Origin: Epiperipatus broadwayi
Lineage: Eukaryota > Onychophora > Udeonychophora > Euonychophora > Peripatidae
Length of the DNA: 64,000 bases
Direction: 5' to 3'
Assembly (NCBI GenBank): GCA_028023455.1
Contig: JAQFVV010000143.1
Coordinates: 1,898,001 to 1,962,000, forward strand
Each line of letters opens with the position of its first letter. Positions within the stretch are counted from its first letter, which is position 1. Under the pieces are notes generated by a model, which had not been told where the DNA came from, made no database searches, and worked only from the letters and a program-made list of their open reading frames with translations. Shown piece after piece: positions 1 through 13,239 of the stretch. The position numbers were made by a program, and so were the translations under genes.

Positions 1-1899
1 CATTAATTGCAAGATTTTTCGGGAAGGAGGATACTGCGATTTTTATTTTTGATATAAGAGAAGAGGAATCTTTTCTCATTTTATTTAATTTACGTTCATT
101 TCCTTTTCAAAATTATTTTAACATCCTTTGAGTTTTAAGCAAATTTATCTAAAATAAGTATTAAATTTTTATAACTTAGAAATTATCATTTCTGATAATA
201 GTAGCTGATGTATAATATTTAAAAGCATTCTTGAATCTTCTAAAAAAGTTAAACCCTGCAGTGAGTGTTAGCGTTTGATTACTAGCAACTGAGTCAGTTG
301 TTTTAATAAGAACTACCTGAAATATGTCATCTAATACTGATATAATGTCGGTCATGAATCCCTCTTTCGTAATTTATGGAAGCTGCGGGGTATTATATTT
401 GCTTTCTATGTGACAGAAATTTGATCTAATTGATGATTTTTGGTCTGCAACGTTGTTTTACACAAATTTCACATTAAATAAATTTGAATTTCCATGCAGT
501 TTGATGTGACGCAGATTTTTTCAATGGGACTTACTTTTCTAATTATCATATGAATAGCCAACTGTTCCCCATTGTGATAGGAAACATTCCCATAGTTTAG
601 TGGGAAAAATATTTTGAAACAATTTGCTATTGTTATTTTTAAACTATTATCATTTTTAATTTTTATCGTTTCTTTATTTGTAGTTAATTTGCTTTTATTT
701 TTAACTATTGTAAAATTTTATCTGAACAAAATATTTCATATAAATCAAAAAGATATTTAAAAATGTAAATACTTTGACTCATTCTATGAGATCATGTGTT
801 GAAATGATCTTATAGTTTGCAAATAAATAATTAAAATATATTCATATGGTTTTATTTGAATTTGGAATAACTTAATTGCAATTTTTTTTTTTGCCCATTC
901 ATTCTTTTTTTTTTTTTTTGCTGATAAAACTGGAAACTCATTTAAAAGATGGAAAATAATTTGCAATTAACCACATTTAGAATTAATTCATTGTTTTTAA
1001 AAATTACTTTGAAGAGTTTTGATATTTTTTTTCTATACAATATATTCACAAACGTGCATATATATATAAATCAGAGTTTGAGATATGGACAATCTCGTTT
1101 TGTATAAGTATGTGTGTGTTCATTAGCTATGAAACTCGATAATCTATAGATGGTCGAAATTCTCTCAAACTGATAACTGTTATTATTATCGCCCACTTGT
1201 TAATTACGTATGCATTCTCAGTCAGAAGCTAAAACAAAGAAAAGAAGTTCCAAACTCGCACTACCTGACAGTTGATTAACTTGGTGGCAATTATTTACCG
1301 TTTGTTTATGGAAAGATGGAGAACTTTTGCTCTTTAAAGAGCCACTTACGGGTACATAGTAAACATTTTCTATATTTGGATATTTAAAACATTTTGCTAG
1401 TTTATTACATATAAAGGCAGCCTTTGGAATTGAAATCCAACCACAGATTCCAATATGGTGCAGCTGCCTTTACTAAGATAAAAAAAGGAATATTTTATTA
1501 TAATGACATAATTATTTGTTATTGTAGTCCTATCATTATATCATTATAAAATTTTGATTTAAAAAGTTTCTTAATGTTCTAAAAATATAATATTGAAGAT
1601 CATAAGACCAATTGGTGCGCTCTCTAATTTGCTAAATATAACGATTGTAATGTCACATCTTCATTTAATTGTAACTGCCTTTTTGTAAAAGTATTTTACA
1701 GTGAACTTACACATGGTTATCATGGATAAAATTTAGATCCAACTTACATATTGCAAGAAATATTGCTTTCATTTAGAAGATGTGGCCGAGAATAAAATAT
1801 AACTGAGAGCTACAATTAAGTAATGTTTTTTAGAGTTTATGTATTGGTTTCTAAAAATAAGTCATTTATCACATGACTTAATTTAATAAGCTTGTAATT
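1..1899. other. AT-rich DNA, no gene seen
   Basis: No open frame here shows a recognisable domain, and no tRNA or rRNA is visible. The stretch has homopolymer A and T runs and short AT dinucleotide tracts, for example near 1060. It is most simply intergenic or intronic DNA. Confidence 0.6.
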
Positions 1900-1989
1900 A
1901 TAAAAACTAAAGAGCAACAGTAGCTCTAACAAGCTTTATTGATAAATGCTGGCAAGAGAAAGCATTTAAAAAATCTTTATCTAGAAATT

Positions 1990-2048
1990 ATCTCTATCCT
2001 CAGACCAGTTTCATGCTTTTGGCATTCCTCAGTGAGGCACTAGAATAT
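1990..2048 (-). ncRNA. Hammerhead ribozyme, type I (family A, left arm)
   Basis: Read on the - strand. CUGAGGA (2032-2026) is followed by stem II AUGC-CAAAA-GCAU, then GAAA (2012-2009), then C-UG-GUC with the triplet GUC at 2005-2003. Stem I next to the core is CCUCA pairing with UGAGG (2002-1998). A second block, UUCUA with UAGAG, lies beyond an internal loop. All core positions match the hammerhead consensus. Stem III is only A-U plus C-G with a 2-nt loop, the minimal form known from Penelope-like and retrozyme hammerheads, which may need a dimer. Predicted cleavage is between 2003 and 2002. Activity is inferred. Confidence 0.8.
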
Positions 2049-2360
2049 TTCAGACATCAGAAGTACCAACTCAAAGTCAGCACTTATCTATAATTAATTT
2101 TTAAGTAGACAATCTGAAATTTTCAGATACCGATATGTCTTCAATAGCTATATGGGACTGAGAATTCTTCAGCCATACCATATATTGCTAAGACTATTAA
2201 TATATGGTATGGCTAAAGAATTCTCAGCCCCATATGGCTATTTAAGTTGGATAGCTGGGTTTGAAGACATATAGAAGTCTGAAAATTTCAGATTGTCTAC
2301 TTAAAAGTTAACTATAGATAAATGCTGGCTTTGAGTTGGTATTTGGATTTGGTGTCTGAA

Positions 2361-2420
2361 ATATCCTAGTGCCTCACTGAGGAATTCCAAAAGCATGAAA
2401 CTGGTCTGAGGATAGGAATA
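2361..2420 (+). ncRNA. Hammerhead ribozyme, type I (family A, right arm)
   Basis: CCUCA (2372-2376) precedes CUGAGGA (2377-2383). Stem II is AUUC-CAAAA-GCAU with one mispair. GAAA is at 2397-2400, C-UG-GUC at 2401-2406, and UGAGG (2407-2411) closes stem I. The outer part of stem I pairs UCCUA with UAGGA. Cleavage is predicted after 2406. The motif is the mirror partner of the one at 1990-2048, with one stem II change. Confidence 0.75.
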
Positions 2421-2505
2421 ATTTCTAGATAGAGATTTTTTAAATGCTTTCTCTTGCTAGCATTTATCAATAAAGCTTGCTAGAGCTATTGTCTGCTTTT
2501 TAGTT

Positions 2506-2962
2506 TATATGTACTGGTTTGTATAGTTATTACAAAACTTACATTGTAAATAGTGATACTCATTTACAAGGGGTAGATGATAGTAAATATTTTTTTGTGT
2601 GTGTTTACACATGTAAATACGTAAATAAGTTTAAATCTGCCATCATCTAATACTGCAGAATAAACTTTAATTTTTATCCTATCTCTGAGTTTTATCAACT
2701 CAGTTCTCACATGTCAATATACAAAACTTTACATTAATTTTCAATGCAAAGAAGTGATAAGCAGTTATCCAAAGTTATTTAATATTGAAATAAATAGTTG
2801 ACATAATTGCAATATTACTTATAAGCTTTATAGATCTTGATGGTCAGCCTATGAATTGAGTATTTTTATAAGAACCTTTTTCCAGGTGATACTTTCATGT
2901 TAATATTTTAAGCCCAATGTGATCTCAATATAAAATACACTCCAATTATTTACATATGCTAT
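2506..2962. other. AT-rich spacer, no gene seen
   Basis: No coding or RNA signature seen between the family A and family D foldbacks. Confidence 0.5.
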
Positions 2963-3257
2963 CTATAGAAAGTAATCATTTTTCTCTCGATAGCATCATT
3001 AAATAGTGGTGTTCAATCTGCAAAGATATTCTTGCCCTAGCCAGAAAATAAAGAATTTAATAAAATAAGAATTAGTCTTATTTCTGAACTCAAATGTAAT
3101 TATATGACTTAATACATAATTACTTTGAGTTTGGAAAAAAGATGGTCACTCTAATTTTTTTTAAATCTTTATCTTGTGGCTGGGGTGAGAGTATCATTGC
3201 AGATTGAACATGAATATTTAATGACTCTAGGGAGGAAAGGATAATTACTTTCTATAG
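2963..3257. repeat. Family D foldback repeat
   Basis: An imperfect palindrome that starts with CTATAGAAAGTAATCA and ends with ATTACTTTCTATAG. The arms are about 145 bp and the axis lies near 3110. Conserved internal blocks include CAATCTGCAAAG paired with the region holding TTGCAGATTG. I see no hammerhead core. A single-arm copy follows at 3440-3605. Probably a MITE-like or foldback element of unknown class. Confidence 0.65.
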
Positions 3258-3439
3258 TTTGTTACAATATAAAACTCGGCACTTTAAAATTGATCAAATA
3301 TTACATAATTTAACATTGTTTAATATTGGCACAAAGTAAATTTAAAAATTTCAGAAGTGCAAATAAGAATATTACAAATAGGAAATGGAATTAAAGTGAA
3401 TGATTTATAAATTCACACTCTCACTTTTAGACACTTAAG

Positions 3440-3605
3440 ATTGGCTCATATAATTACATTTCAGTTTGGAAATAAGTTGGCCATTCTTATTTCTTTAAAG
3501 TCTCTATTTTGTGACTGAGATGAGAGTATCCTTGTAGATTAAACACTACTGTTTAATGGCACTGTTGAGGAAAGGATGATGACTTTCTATAGTTTGTTAC
3601 AATCT
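3440..3605 (+). repeat. Single-arm copy of family D
   Basis: Diverged direct repeat of the right arm of the 2963-3257 foldback. It shares TTTGGAAA, GAGAGTATC, GAGGAAAGGAT and ACTTTCTATAGTTTGTTAC in order, offset by about 335 bp. Confidence 0.65.
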
Positions 3606-4489
3606 AAAACATAGCATTTGTAAAATTTATCAAATATTATATCCTATCTATATAAAAGTCTAAAATTTATTTGGGAAATAACCTATTCCTGATCTTCAAC
3701 AGTACCTTTCACCACCATGGGTATATCTCTCATCATGTCGTAAAACATGAAAAACACTTTATGTCTTACCACAATCAAATCTCATATCCAAATGTTCCAA
3801 CACATAAAGACAACTTCAAATTCTAGTAATACACAAGATTAGTATTTCATTAAAGGTTATGTCAAATAAAATATACTTCTATAGCTACAAAGTCTGACAT
3901 TCAGTTAATTATCTCATATACAAAATAAACTAACAAATTAAAATGAGTGTTACAAAACATTGATTCTAAACTTCATATTTGAATATTAGAGAAATCATAT
4001 TAAGTTTATTGAAGCTTTCTCTATCATACTATAATAATTTCATATTTAGTTTAGATGTGTTTCATTACTAAGAAGAATAAGGCTAATTTTTATATTATAT
4101 AATGATATTTCTTCTTGGTTCTTTAATTTTTTATATCATTTCCGAGTGTTCATCTGGATATGTATGCACACAATGTTACATGACTTATTAACCAGCTTAT
4201 ATATGTTTAAATAAAAATTAATATCTGGACAGGAATTGGAATCAAGAAGTTATTCTGCATTAAGTTTTGAATCATGCATTTAAGCATGTTAGAATACCAT
4301 ATGTGTTCCTATAATAATAAACAGCTACTTGTAAATGAATATAACTATTTTAATTCCAAAAATAAAAGAGAAAGAGAAAGCTACTTTATAAATGTGTTTT
4401 GCAATGCCATTACAAAGCAAGCTATGAACCTTAAATACATCCACATAGAGAACAGGAAAGTTCATTTTCTGTTTACTTGATGTTTTACA
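3606..4489. other. AT-rich DNA, no gene seen
   Basis: A 68-codon open frame at 4274-4480 has no domain and looks like chance in AT-rich sequence. Nothing else is supported. Confidence 0.5.
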
Positions 4490-7480
4490 ATGTCTTTTAA
4501 TTTTTTTAGCAGAGAACTTTTCTTTCTGAAATACCTCAACAGGGCATGTCTAACTGTGGCTCTTGAATTCTAATGTTTTCATATCTTCCCAATGTAAATA
4601 ATTGTCATTGCATTTTATTAGAATATCTTCCAGAAAATCCTTATGACAGAGATAAGATCTATTATTCTCACAGGAACTTTGTTCAAATTTTCCAAAAAAA
4701 AACACTCTTTTAAGATAGCCTTCATTATTCTTTCATTTTACATGTTCAGTCCATTGAAGGTGTGATTTTAGAATAATGGCATCAATAGTATTACATCCAG
4801 CAAGTTGACTTGGTTTTATGATCTTGCCATTGTATTTTTAAAATTTTGCATAGCATCCTTAAATGATACATTTCTAATGCCTTAAACTGCACTGATAGAT
4901 TATTCAAGTCTACTGACATACAATAAACTAAATAAAATAACAGTTCTATATGCTGCTAACTTAAATGCAATAGTTATTTTGCCTACAATGAAAAATATCT
5001 TTTAACTTATTAAAATTAGCAGGAGCATGCTGAAATCTTTGTTGTACCTCAACATCTAAGTTCACCTTTTTACTTATAAAACTATCAAGATATCTAAACT
5101 ATGTTATATTCCCAAATTAATGACCATCCAAGCTAAAGGTTTCTGACTGTAAAGATTTTTAAATTTTTAAACATAAAGTAATAACTCAAAGTCTTTATAT
5201 TTTGCATCCAAAGCATCTCTTGTAAATCATTTTTGAACTGATCAAAACTAGTATAATCATCAGCATAATATACTTTTATTCTATACAAATTAAAAATTGA
5301 ACCATTACATCTGTATATTATATTGATCCCTGTTTGATTAAATCACCTACAAGAAATTCCAAAGTCAAACAATGGAGTAAATACAAATCCCTGTTTAACA
5401 TAAATTTTCATTTCAAATGATCTAGATTCTGTAATAATACTACTTCCTCTCATTTCATCTTGTAGAAGATGCATAATATGAAAGGATTTTGATGGACAAT
5501 CAACTAATTTTAAATAAATGCCATTAACTTGTCCTATTAACTAAATCAAATGACTTTACCAAATCAATAAAAGTACTATATAAATCACCCCTTTGTTCCC
5601 AATATTTTTTTGCATTTGCAGGACCACAAAACCATGATTATAATGCTTCTTGAGTCTCTAAAATTACATTGAATCTCTAATAATCATTCATCTATGACTG
5701 GAAGTAACCTATACAACAAAATTTTTTGAAAGTATCTTTTCCCTAGTGGATAAAATGAGATTCTATAATAATTACCGCAATTTTGTCTATTCCCTTTATT
5801 TTTAAAAATTGATACAATAGAATCATTCTTAAGATTAGATGGTGCAACTTCATGGGTTTCTATATTCTTTCATTATTTTTGTAAGCTACTATAATACCAT
5901 CATATTTAAAAACCTTCATGTATTCATCAAAACATGCAACCTTACCATTTTTAAGATTGCGAAGAACTGTTTGAGTTTACTAAGCTAAATATTTAATCCA
6001 AATCTAAATGAGTACATAAAATGGATATATTATAAAAAGTTGTCATTTCAATTTTTAATCATTATTCAAAAGATGAGCAAAATATTCCTTCTCTTGCTCA
6101 AAATAGCATTGCCATCACATAAGAGAGTACCATTGCTGGAATTTACAAGGAATATGATACCATTTTTCAGGTCTATATGTTGCTTTTAGTGCACCAAAAA
6201 AAGATCTATCCACTAATCATTTTTAAGTGTTTTTGTCAATTATTGAACTTCTGCATTCAGATTTTTTGAAGTTCCGCATTTAATATCCATTATTCTGTCA
6301 AGTAGAAAATGTTACACTTCCTTTTAATTAAATCATTAATAATAAGGTCATTATAAAAAATCCAGTCATTTTGTTTAAGTGAACCAAAGATATATTTTCT
6401 TGTATCCATAATATCCTTCTTAAGAGAATTCATCCTTCAGTAGTATGACAGTCTTGAAGATCCATAGTAGCAATTTTAGTGTTTAACAGTTGTTGAATTT
6501 AGTATATATAGTAGATTTTCTTGTTTTTACAATTGGAATAGTATCTATTTATTAATACAACTATCATTTGAATCCTGAATAATAGTAATCGATTATCTAT
6601 TCGACAACCTGCACTTGTAAGAGCTTGTTTTAAACCACTAAACATCACATGGTCATCATTTCTTATGCTTACACAAGCTGTTTACACAGAGGTTAAATTC
6701 TCCATACAGTAGCGCCACCAGTGCAAGCAGAGTAATTAATGGATTATTCTGGCTTGCACTTGTGGTGCTACTGTATGGGGAGTTTAGCCTCTGTGTAAGT
6801 GTTTGTTATAATATTTACTTTTATTCTGACTCTTAACTATAATATAATATATTAAATAATATTTTTTTAATGTAGATGTATTCATATTACTTTATAGAGT
6901 TTTCTGTCCAAACAAAGTGTCGATGATAATCAATCCAGTGTTGTGCAAAAATTCAATAATAATGAACTATTTGAATTTACAGCATCAATTCCATTATTTC
7001 TAATAACTTTTGGCCAAAATCTACTATTTGTTCCAATACCAGAATCAAAATTTCCAAGAAGAAGAATTTGATCATTTAATGACATTTTGTAATAACACTA
7101 TCCAATAAGAAATAAAAACTTTCTTTCTTTGAATTCTCTGAATTTCAATTTGGAATACAGGTGCTAATAAAATTAGTACTAGTACCATTGTCCAAGGTGA
7201 GTTTTAAATTAACAACTTTTAATTGTTACAAAGAATTTCAACAATAGAATATATTAAACTATACTTTATGGCAAACCCAACATCATGCATTCTCCTTTCA
7301 CTGACTGATCTGTCTTTACAAAAAAAAAATATATCCATCCATATGTCTTACTAAGCTTTTTTTTATTATAAGACTATTGATATTATTGTTAACTATTGTT
7401 TTATTCCTACCATTAAAATGAATAACTCATCAAGCATGATAATCTAGTCAGCCTATATCATTTTTAGATCATATTTTCTC
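4490..7480 (-). pseudogene. Decayed RTE-type LINE (endonuclease plus reverse transcriptase)
   Basis: Read on the - strand, the segments follow the order of an RTE-clade LINE of the kind often annotated as craniofacial development protein 2-like. Near 7330-6900 is an AP-endonuclease region (VGFAIK, then LLLGNF where GDFN is expected). Near 5780 is a pre-RT block (FKNKGNRQ). Near 5590 is RT motif FIDLVKSFDLVNR, near 5400 VKQG, and at 5267-5256 the catalytic YADD. A C-terminal block (KIQWQD, LQWTEH) follows near 4850-4760. Stops and frameshifts interrupt every segment, so nothing is translatable. A family B foldback is inserted at about 6648-6830. Clade assignment is by recalled motif order, not an alignment. 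Confidence 0.8.
6648..6830. repeat. Family B foldback, short form, inside the RTE fossil
   Basis: The left arm (6673-6728) and right arm (6752-6805) are near-perfect reverse complements containing CTCCATACAGTAGCGCCACC and GGTGCTACTGTATGGGGAG. They represent only the outer part of the family B unit, so the hammerhead core is absent. The outer flank AACATCACATGGTCATCATT is shared with other B copies near 59757 and, inverted, near 55450. Insertion postdates the LINE. Confidence 0.75.
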
Positions 7481-10400
7481 AGCTCTTGAGCCTTCATGGG
7501 AGGCAGGGATAGGGCACCTTAAATATACAATCATGGCCATTTGAACTTCTGTCTTACTCAAATACAGTTCTGAATTGACTCATTAAATGATTGCACTGTC
7601 TCAAAAAATATCATAAGTGAGAACTGCCATGTCCTTGCTATTGCTTTCTTAATCCTTGAGAGTTTGAATTTAAAGAGAGATAGAAAGGAAATTGAATCAG
7701 AAATGTTGTATGTTTATTTAGAGGATGAAAATGTTGCAGCATAAACACATGATACCATTGTTACAATTAGTAGTAGAATATGACCAATGACATGAGGAGC
7801 TAAAATTAAATGGGTCCTACAATAATTTACATGATTAAAGAAGGAAAAAAGATATGCAGAAAGACTATTTGTATTGGAAACAGTACTTAACTTTGGGAAT
7901 CAATATCCTCTCCTATCATCCAAGGGAGTTTAATAGGCCACTATTTAACTGTTATTCACAATTAGCTTTCATATCTAAAGTTCATTCCATTATTCACCAT
8001 CCATGGAGCTCATCACTAGATTGAGCACTGGACCCAAAAACCATATATGTTATGTATAATAATATACTAAGCTTCATCATGAACACTAATAATTCAATAT
8101 CCATTAATAATTCAGTTGATTGCCAAAAGGAGATAAAGATAACATGTATATGAGAAAATACATTCACATCAATCTTCAATAATAAAATAATTCATAGGCT
8201 GGTGCAATTTGATTCAGTCCACTATTCATGTTTATGTACAAACAATTATGCTCATTAAATAATCATTATGTCCAATAATTTTCACAGGCTTCTTTAACAT
8301 GGCTTTTGATAACTCTAGGAGCTTACAATTAGTCATAGATAAACTAGGGTGACCAGATTGGTTTGATCAAAAATAATGACCAGTCATTTTTATGGCATTG
8401 CACTCTTTTTTTTTTTTTTTATAAAACTCCATTCCTGTGTATATTCAATGTTGTAAGTACACTTCCTCTTTGGCATATTGTCTATTGTTTAGGGTTATTA
8501 ATATTCCTATTAATTTTATCACTATAGAAAATTAATATCAACAAAGAACTAGTAAAACTACACTGTCAATCAAAGCAGGCGCAAGCACAATTCAAATTTT
8601 AGCCTACAAAAATCCAACTGTGCATGCTCCAAGGTAAGGTTGGATGCAAGAACACATCTAGCTTGAGAAACCAGCCATATAATGTAATAGTGATTGATCT
8701 TTGTTTTGGTGTTGGAATTTAGCTGAAGTTTTTATAATATTACTGTAAAGATTGAAATGGACAAAGAGGGCCAAGAAGCTATCATTTTTGCTATGAATTA
8801 TTTATGTAAAACAAATAATAATTATGAATATCATAATTCTCGTTTTAATTATTAGCATTAGATATTGCTTTCTAATATATGATGTCTATAATAAAATTAG
8901 GAAAAAAGACTTATTGGGAACTGATTGATATTAACATATTTAAAAGATTTTGAGACTCTAATTTGATAGCTTCAGCTGCTGAGACACTTTTCTAAATAAT
9001 TTCAAGTGTTAAACTGCATTAGAAATTCATTTTTTAATATTTTATTTTAAAATCAACTGCATTAATTCGAGATATCAAATTGCGTTAAGAGGGTAGCAAG
9101 CAAAGGAGAGCCACCATTAGTAACAAACAATCATTTTATAGCTTAATTAGTTTCCTTGATGCAGAGAATACATTTACAAATAATTATCTGTATAGTACTC
9201 AGAGTTATCTACTAATGAGTCATCAACTATCTGAGAATAATGGATAGCTTTATGCTTTTTTTTTTTTTTATGTACTTTAATTAAACAATTCTAAAGAATG
9301 ATTTTATATATAGTTTTGTAAACACTGGAAAGAGTTATTAAATATGCTTGCAATATATATAATCCTTAAAATATTATTTATTTTATAAACAAATTTTTCA
9401 GAAAATTTTATTTTTCAAACTTCTATAAAGATAGCACGAATATATATATAAATACATTTTTGCATTAACTTAGAACATGTGCATGATTATAAATTCGTAA
9501 ATAAAAGTTTGCATGACAATACAAATTACATTTTAATTAAAATTCTCATGCAATCCGAAATTTTTTCTTTGCATGTTCTTTCTAAAACAAATTCTATTAT
9601 TAATAATGTATTTAATATTTAAAGAAGGATTCTGAGACAGACATTGGCGTCATTGATTTTCTTCGGCTCATTCATTTGATCTATCATTAACTTTCCGAAG
9701 TGGCATTAATGATGCAGAATAGCTAACTTTTAAAAAATTATAGTTTACTTATGATTAACTTCTAAAAAGAATCGGTTTGTTGCATTCTAAATGTGGTTTT
9801 ATGCAAATCATTATTACAAATTATTGCCTGTTAAGTTAGAAACGTAATTAATGATCACTGTATCACTTACTTTTCCTATCTTTTTCTTAATGTTTTCTTA
9901 ACAACTGGAAGTGACTAAGTACATCTCGAGATCAGACTAATTACTGCAATGTTCATAAATTACATTAAATGATAAAAGTTTCAAATTCATCTGCTTACAG
10001 ATAATTGTACTTTAAAATGTTTTCGAAACTGCAGTGGGAAAGATCACTAAAAGTTAATTAGTTAAACTTTAGTTAATTTATTTATTTTTTTTAATAACAA
10101 CCACATACTATAAATTTATTAATTTATTTTTCATTTATTTTTTCTTCTACTCGAAATTCCTCATTGTATTTTATCGTCTATTCACGCTCATCTCTTAGAT
10201 TATTCTTCTGACCTATTTTTTGAATACTCTAAATGTCTTTTTCTTGAATTAATTTTTAAGTCATATTTCAATCTTTTGAGATTATCGTGGGTGCTTCTGA
10301 TGATTCTGAGAAGTATATTTCTGACAGTATGTGAGAGATAATTTTCACTTTGTTTTCTACCATCGGGACATTTTAACTATCCTCACTTACGAGTATCATT

Positions 10401-11763
10401 CATCATATCATTATTAATATAATACAACTAGATAGATAAATGGATATATGGAAGGATAAATAAATAGGTAGAGATAGAGCAGGAAAATAAACTAGTAAAT
10501 AAATAGTTGGATGCATGTGCCAAATTAACAGATAGATAAGAAGGTAAATAGATAGATGGATAAGTAAGCAGGCAGAATTTTTATTCAAATGATGAAAATG
10601 AAACTTTTCCTGTTTTTTTTTTAAGCTTTCATCATTTTGAAATTAATTAAAGAGCTTAGAATGATTAAGATCAGTTTTAATTAATATGCTGTATCACTTC
10701 AAGTAAATTAGTTAAATTTTTCTTTTTCATATTTTTTGTAGTTTTCTCATTCAGGGAACAGAACTAATAAGTTACTTTACTATTTACTATGTTCAGGTGA
10801 ATATTTTTTTACATTTTTTTTTTCTGATCTTATTGTAGAATTTTTTCCAATATAAATCTTTCTCCACCTTTGAGAAATGAGCAATCATTGCCTTTTAATC
10901 CGATTCTTAACAATTTTTTTTACACATTTTCTTTATTTCAGTATCTTAACCATGCACGCTATTCGTTTTGTTGATTGTTAAAAATAGTTGTTCACATATG
11001 TTTGTATAATTTTATAATTATGTTGCACATTCCTTTCTGGATTTAATGTCAGAATTTTTGACTTTATTCTATGATAATTTTTTTACAAATTCAAATAAGC
11101 ACAACATTTTTTATTCAACTCCCTATATTTTAAATTTTCTCTTTTATTTTTACAAGTAAGAGCTTTTGCCAGCCAACAAGTATTTTTTTCATTAAGCAAA
11201 TTTTCTAAAAAAAATAATCATTTATTAGGAATAATGAGAACGAAGTAAAAAGTAAAATTCATCAAATACTGAAATTTTAAACAAATGCAAAACTAAATCA
11301 ACTTGTAGTAAAAACTGAAATTGATGGGTATTCCAGAAATTACTGAGATTTCTGAAAAAAAAAAATTAATGCAGTCATAGGGATGAAAATTTTGTCAGTA
11401 TAAAGACAAAGAAGAGATGAAGATAACAAAATAGACAATTGAAAACGAAAATAACGTGAAAAGCAATAATTAAACAAGAAAAGAATACCTTTAATAATAC
11501 TTATCATTATTAGTAATCGCTCATAAAATAAATATGGTAAATAATCTTATATTACTATAGACTTAATTAAATCTATTTTAGTATTATGATTTGTGTAATA
11601 AAATTTATGTACAATATAAAATTCGAATTTACATTAGTATTGTGAACCCGAATACCATCTATGGACAAATAATATCTTTTGAAGACATTTCAAAATGTTG
11701 AGTTATATTTTAATTTCTCAATGCAAATCTAAAACAGTGTGGTTTTTAATTCTTTTTTTAAAT
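7481..11763. other. Long AT-rich stretch, no gene seen
   Basis: Contains T runs (8407-8420, 9257-9269), scattered AT tracts and a degenerate GATA/GGATA-type microsatellite at about 10425-10575. Short open frames at 7994-8179 and 10403-10588 are unsupported; the second simply translates the microsatellite. No exon, tRNA or transposase motif is visible. Confidence 0.5.
10425..10575 (+). repeat. Degenerate GATA/GGATAAATA microsatellite
   Basis: Interrupted GATAGATAAAT-like units, such as GATAGATAAATGG and AATAGATAGATGGATAAGTA, run for about 150 bp. Confidence 0.7.
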
Positions 11764-12589
11764 CAATGACTAAATAAAATAAAATTTCTTCAATGAAAGA
11801 TTCCTTTTATTTTGGACCAGAGAATTAATATTTCTCACCATTTATTTTTATTACTATATTTCTCTAAGTAAATGTTTTTGTTTTGTTTTGTTTTTTGAGA
11901 AAGAGATCAAACATTGACTAAATAAATTTAAATTTTTCGAATAATTCTCTTATTTTTATTTCTAAGTAAATGTTTTTGTTTTGTTTTTTTTGAGAAAGAG
12001 ATCAAACATTGACTAAATAAATTTCAAAAAAAAAAAAAAAACATTGACTAAATAAAATAAAATTTCTTCAATTAAAGATTCCTTTTATTTTGGACCAGAG
12101 AATTAATATTTCTCACCATTTATTTTTATTACTATATTTCTCTAAGTAAATGTTTTTGTTTTGTTTTGTTTTTTGAGAAAGAGATCAAACATTGACTAAA
12201 TAAAATAAAAATTCTTCAATTAAAGATTCTTTTTATTTTGGACCAGAGAAGTAATATTTCTCACCATTTATTTTTATTACTATATTTCTCTAAGTAAATG
12301 TTTTTGTTTTGTTTTGTTTTTTGAGAAAGAGATCAAACAATGACTAAATAAAATAAAATTTCTTCAATTAAAGATTCTTTTATATTTCTCTAAGTAAATG
12401 TTTTTGTTTCGTTTTGTTTTTTGAGAAAGAGATCAACATTGACTAAATAAAATAAAATTTCTTCAATTAAAGATTTTTTTTATTCTGGACCAGAGAAGTA
12501 ATATTTCTCACCATTTATTTTTATTACTATATTTCTCTAAGTAAATGTTTTTGTTTTGTTTTGTTTTTTGCAAAAGAGATCAAACAATA
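11764..12589 (+). repeat. Tandem array, about 150-bp unit, roughly six partial or full copies
   Basis: Each unit runs from TGACTAAATAAAATAAAATT through TGGACCAGAGAA and CTCACCATTTATTTTTATTA to TTGAGAAAGAGATCAAAC. Copies begin near 11765, 11912, 12009, 12042, 12190 and later. Some units are internally deleted (11912-12041 and about 12340-12430), so the array is irregular. It abuts the SINE-like repeat at its right edge. No coding potential. Confidence 0.85.
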
Positions 12590-12866
12590 ATTACATAATA
12601 ATTCATGTAGCTACAATAATTAGATTAGTGAAAGATTATTGGTTCAATACCCACAATAGTACTCTTATTACTCAGGCTGGCAATACCTGAAAAGGAGAAA
12701 ATAATAATACCATTCAAAACATTGTTATATATTAAGTTGTGTGCTATTATTAACAGTTGAATGTATTTGAAAAGTTTAAATAAAATTTAAATTTTAAAAC
12801 AAAAATTTAACAATTAATATTAGATGATGGAAATAGTCTAACATATAGTTACATATATATATATAA
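12585..12866 (+). repeat. tRNA-derived SINE-like repeat (family G)
   Basis: GGTTCAATACC at 12641-12651 fits the RNA polymerase III B box, and a weaker A-box-like TAGCTACAATAATTAG lies about 35 bp upstream. The body (AAACATTGTTATATATTA, then GAAAAGTTTAAATAAA) recurs at 13240-13450 and inverted at 46640-46880. The repeat ends in an AT-rich tail. I infer a tRNA-derived SINE; the A box is degenerate, so the call is tentative. Confidence 0.55.
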
Positions 12867-13112
12867 ACAATGTCTGTTAATTAAAAATTATTGTAATAAT
12901 AAAAATAATGGTAATTAATTATTACATTTAGTCCGTCAATCCTCGGAATTACTTTTGCACTATTGTAATAATAATAAATATAACAGTAATTAACCATCAT
13001 ATGTAGTCTTTCAATCAACCAAAAGTACTTCTGAGGATTGAAAGACTGTATATAATGGTTAATTACCATTATATTTATTATTTTTATTATTACAATAGTT
13101 TTTAATTAATGG
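12867..13112. mobile_element. Palindromic MITE-like element (family E)
   Basis: Begins TGTCTGTTAATTAAAAATTA and ends in its near-complement TTTTTAATTAATGGACA. The arms include ATTGTAATAATAAAAATAAT and GGTAATTA, with a centre near CAATCCTCGGAATTACTTTT and its inverted match AAAAGTACTTCTGAGGATTG. Almost the whole 245 bp is arm. A non-autonomous DNA transposon is likely. No target duplication can be resolved in the AT-rich flanks. Confidence 0.65.
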
Positions 13113-13239
13113 ACATTTTATTTATACATGCTTATATATCACCAATAAATATTTCAACAAATCATAATCAAAGTAGCATGATGTAAAGATAAAAAATGGA
13201 TAACTTATTTTCCATTCTATTTAATAACAAATACCAAAG

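Larger units (their letters stand above)
1900..2505. repeat. Family A foldback element with two hammerhead motifs
   Basis: A long imperfect palindrome. The left arm (about 1905-2175) and right arm (about 2205-2500) are reverse complements, meeting at an inner hairpin around CATACCATATAT / ATATATGGTATG. Related copies lie at 18140-18790 and 29575-30190, so this is an interspersed family. Each arm contains a type-I hammerhead ribozyme core in opposite orientation, annotated separately. No protein is encoded. I infer a non-autonomous retroelement of the hammerhead-bearing kind (Penelope-like terminal repeat or retrozyme) that inserted as a head-to-head inverted pair. A DNA-transposon MITE is the alternative, but it would not explain the ribozyme. 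Confidence 0.8.

Noticed and set aside
3440-3605. Possible hammerhead in family D (CTGAGATGAGAG)
   Set aside because: No GAAA or cleavage triplet at workable spacing and no stem I pairing.
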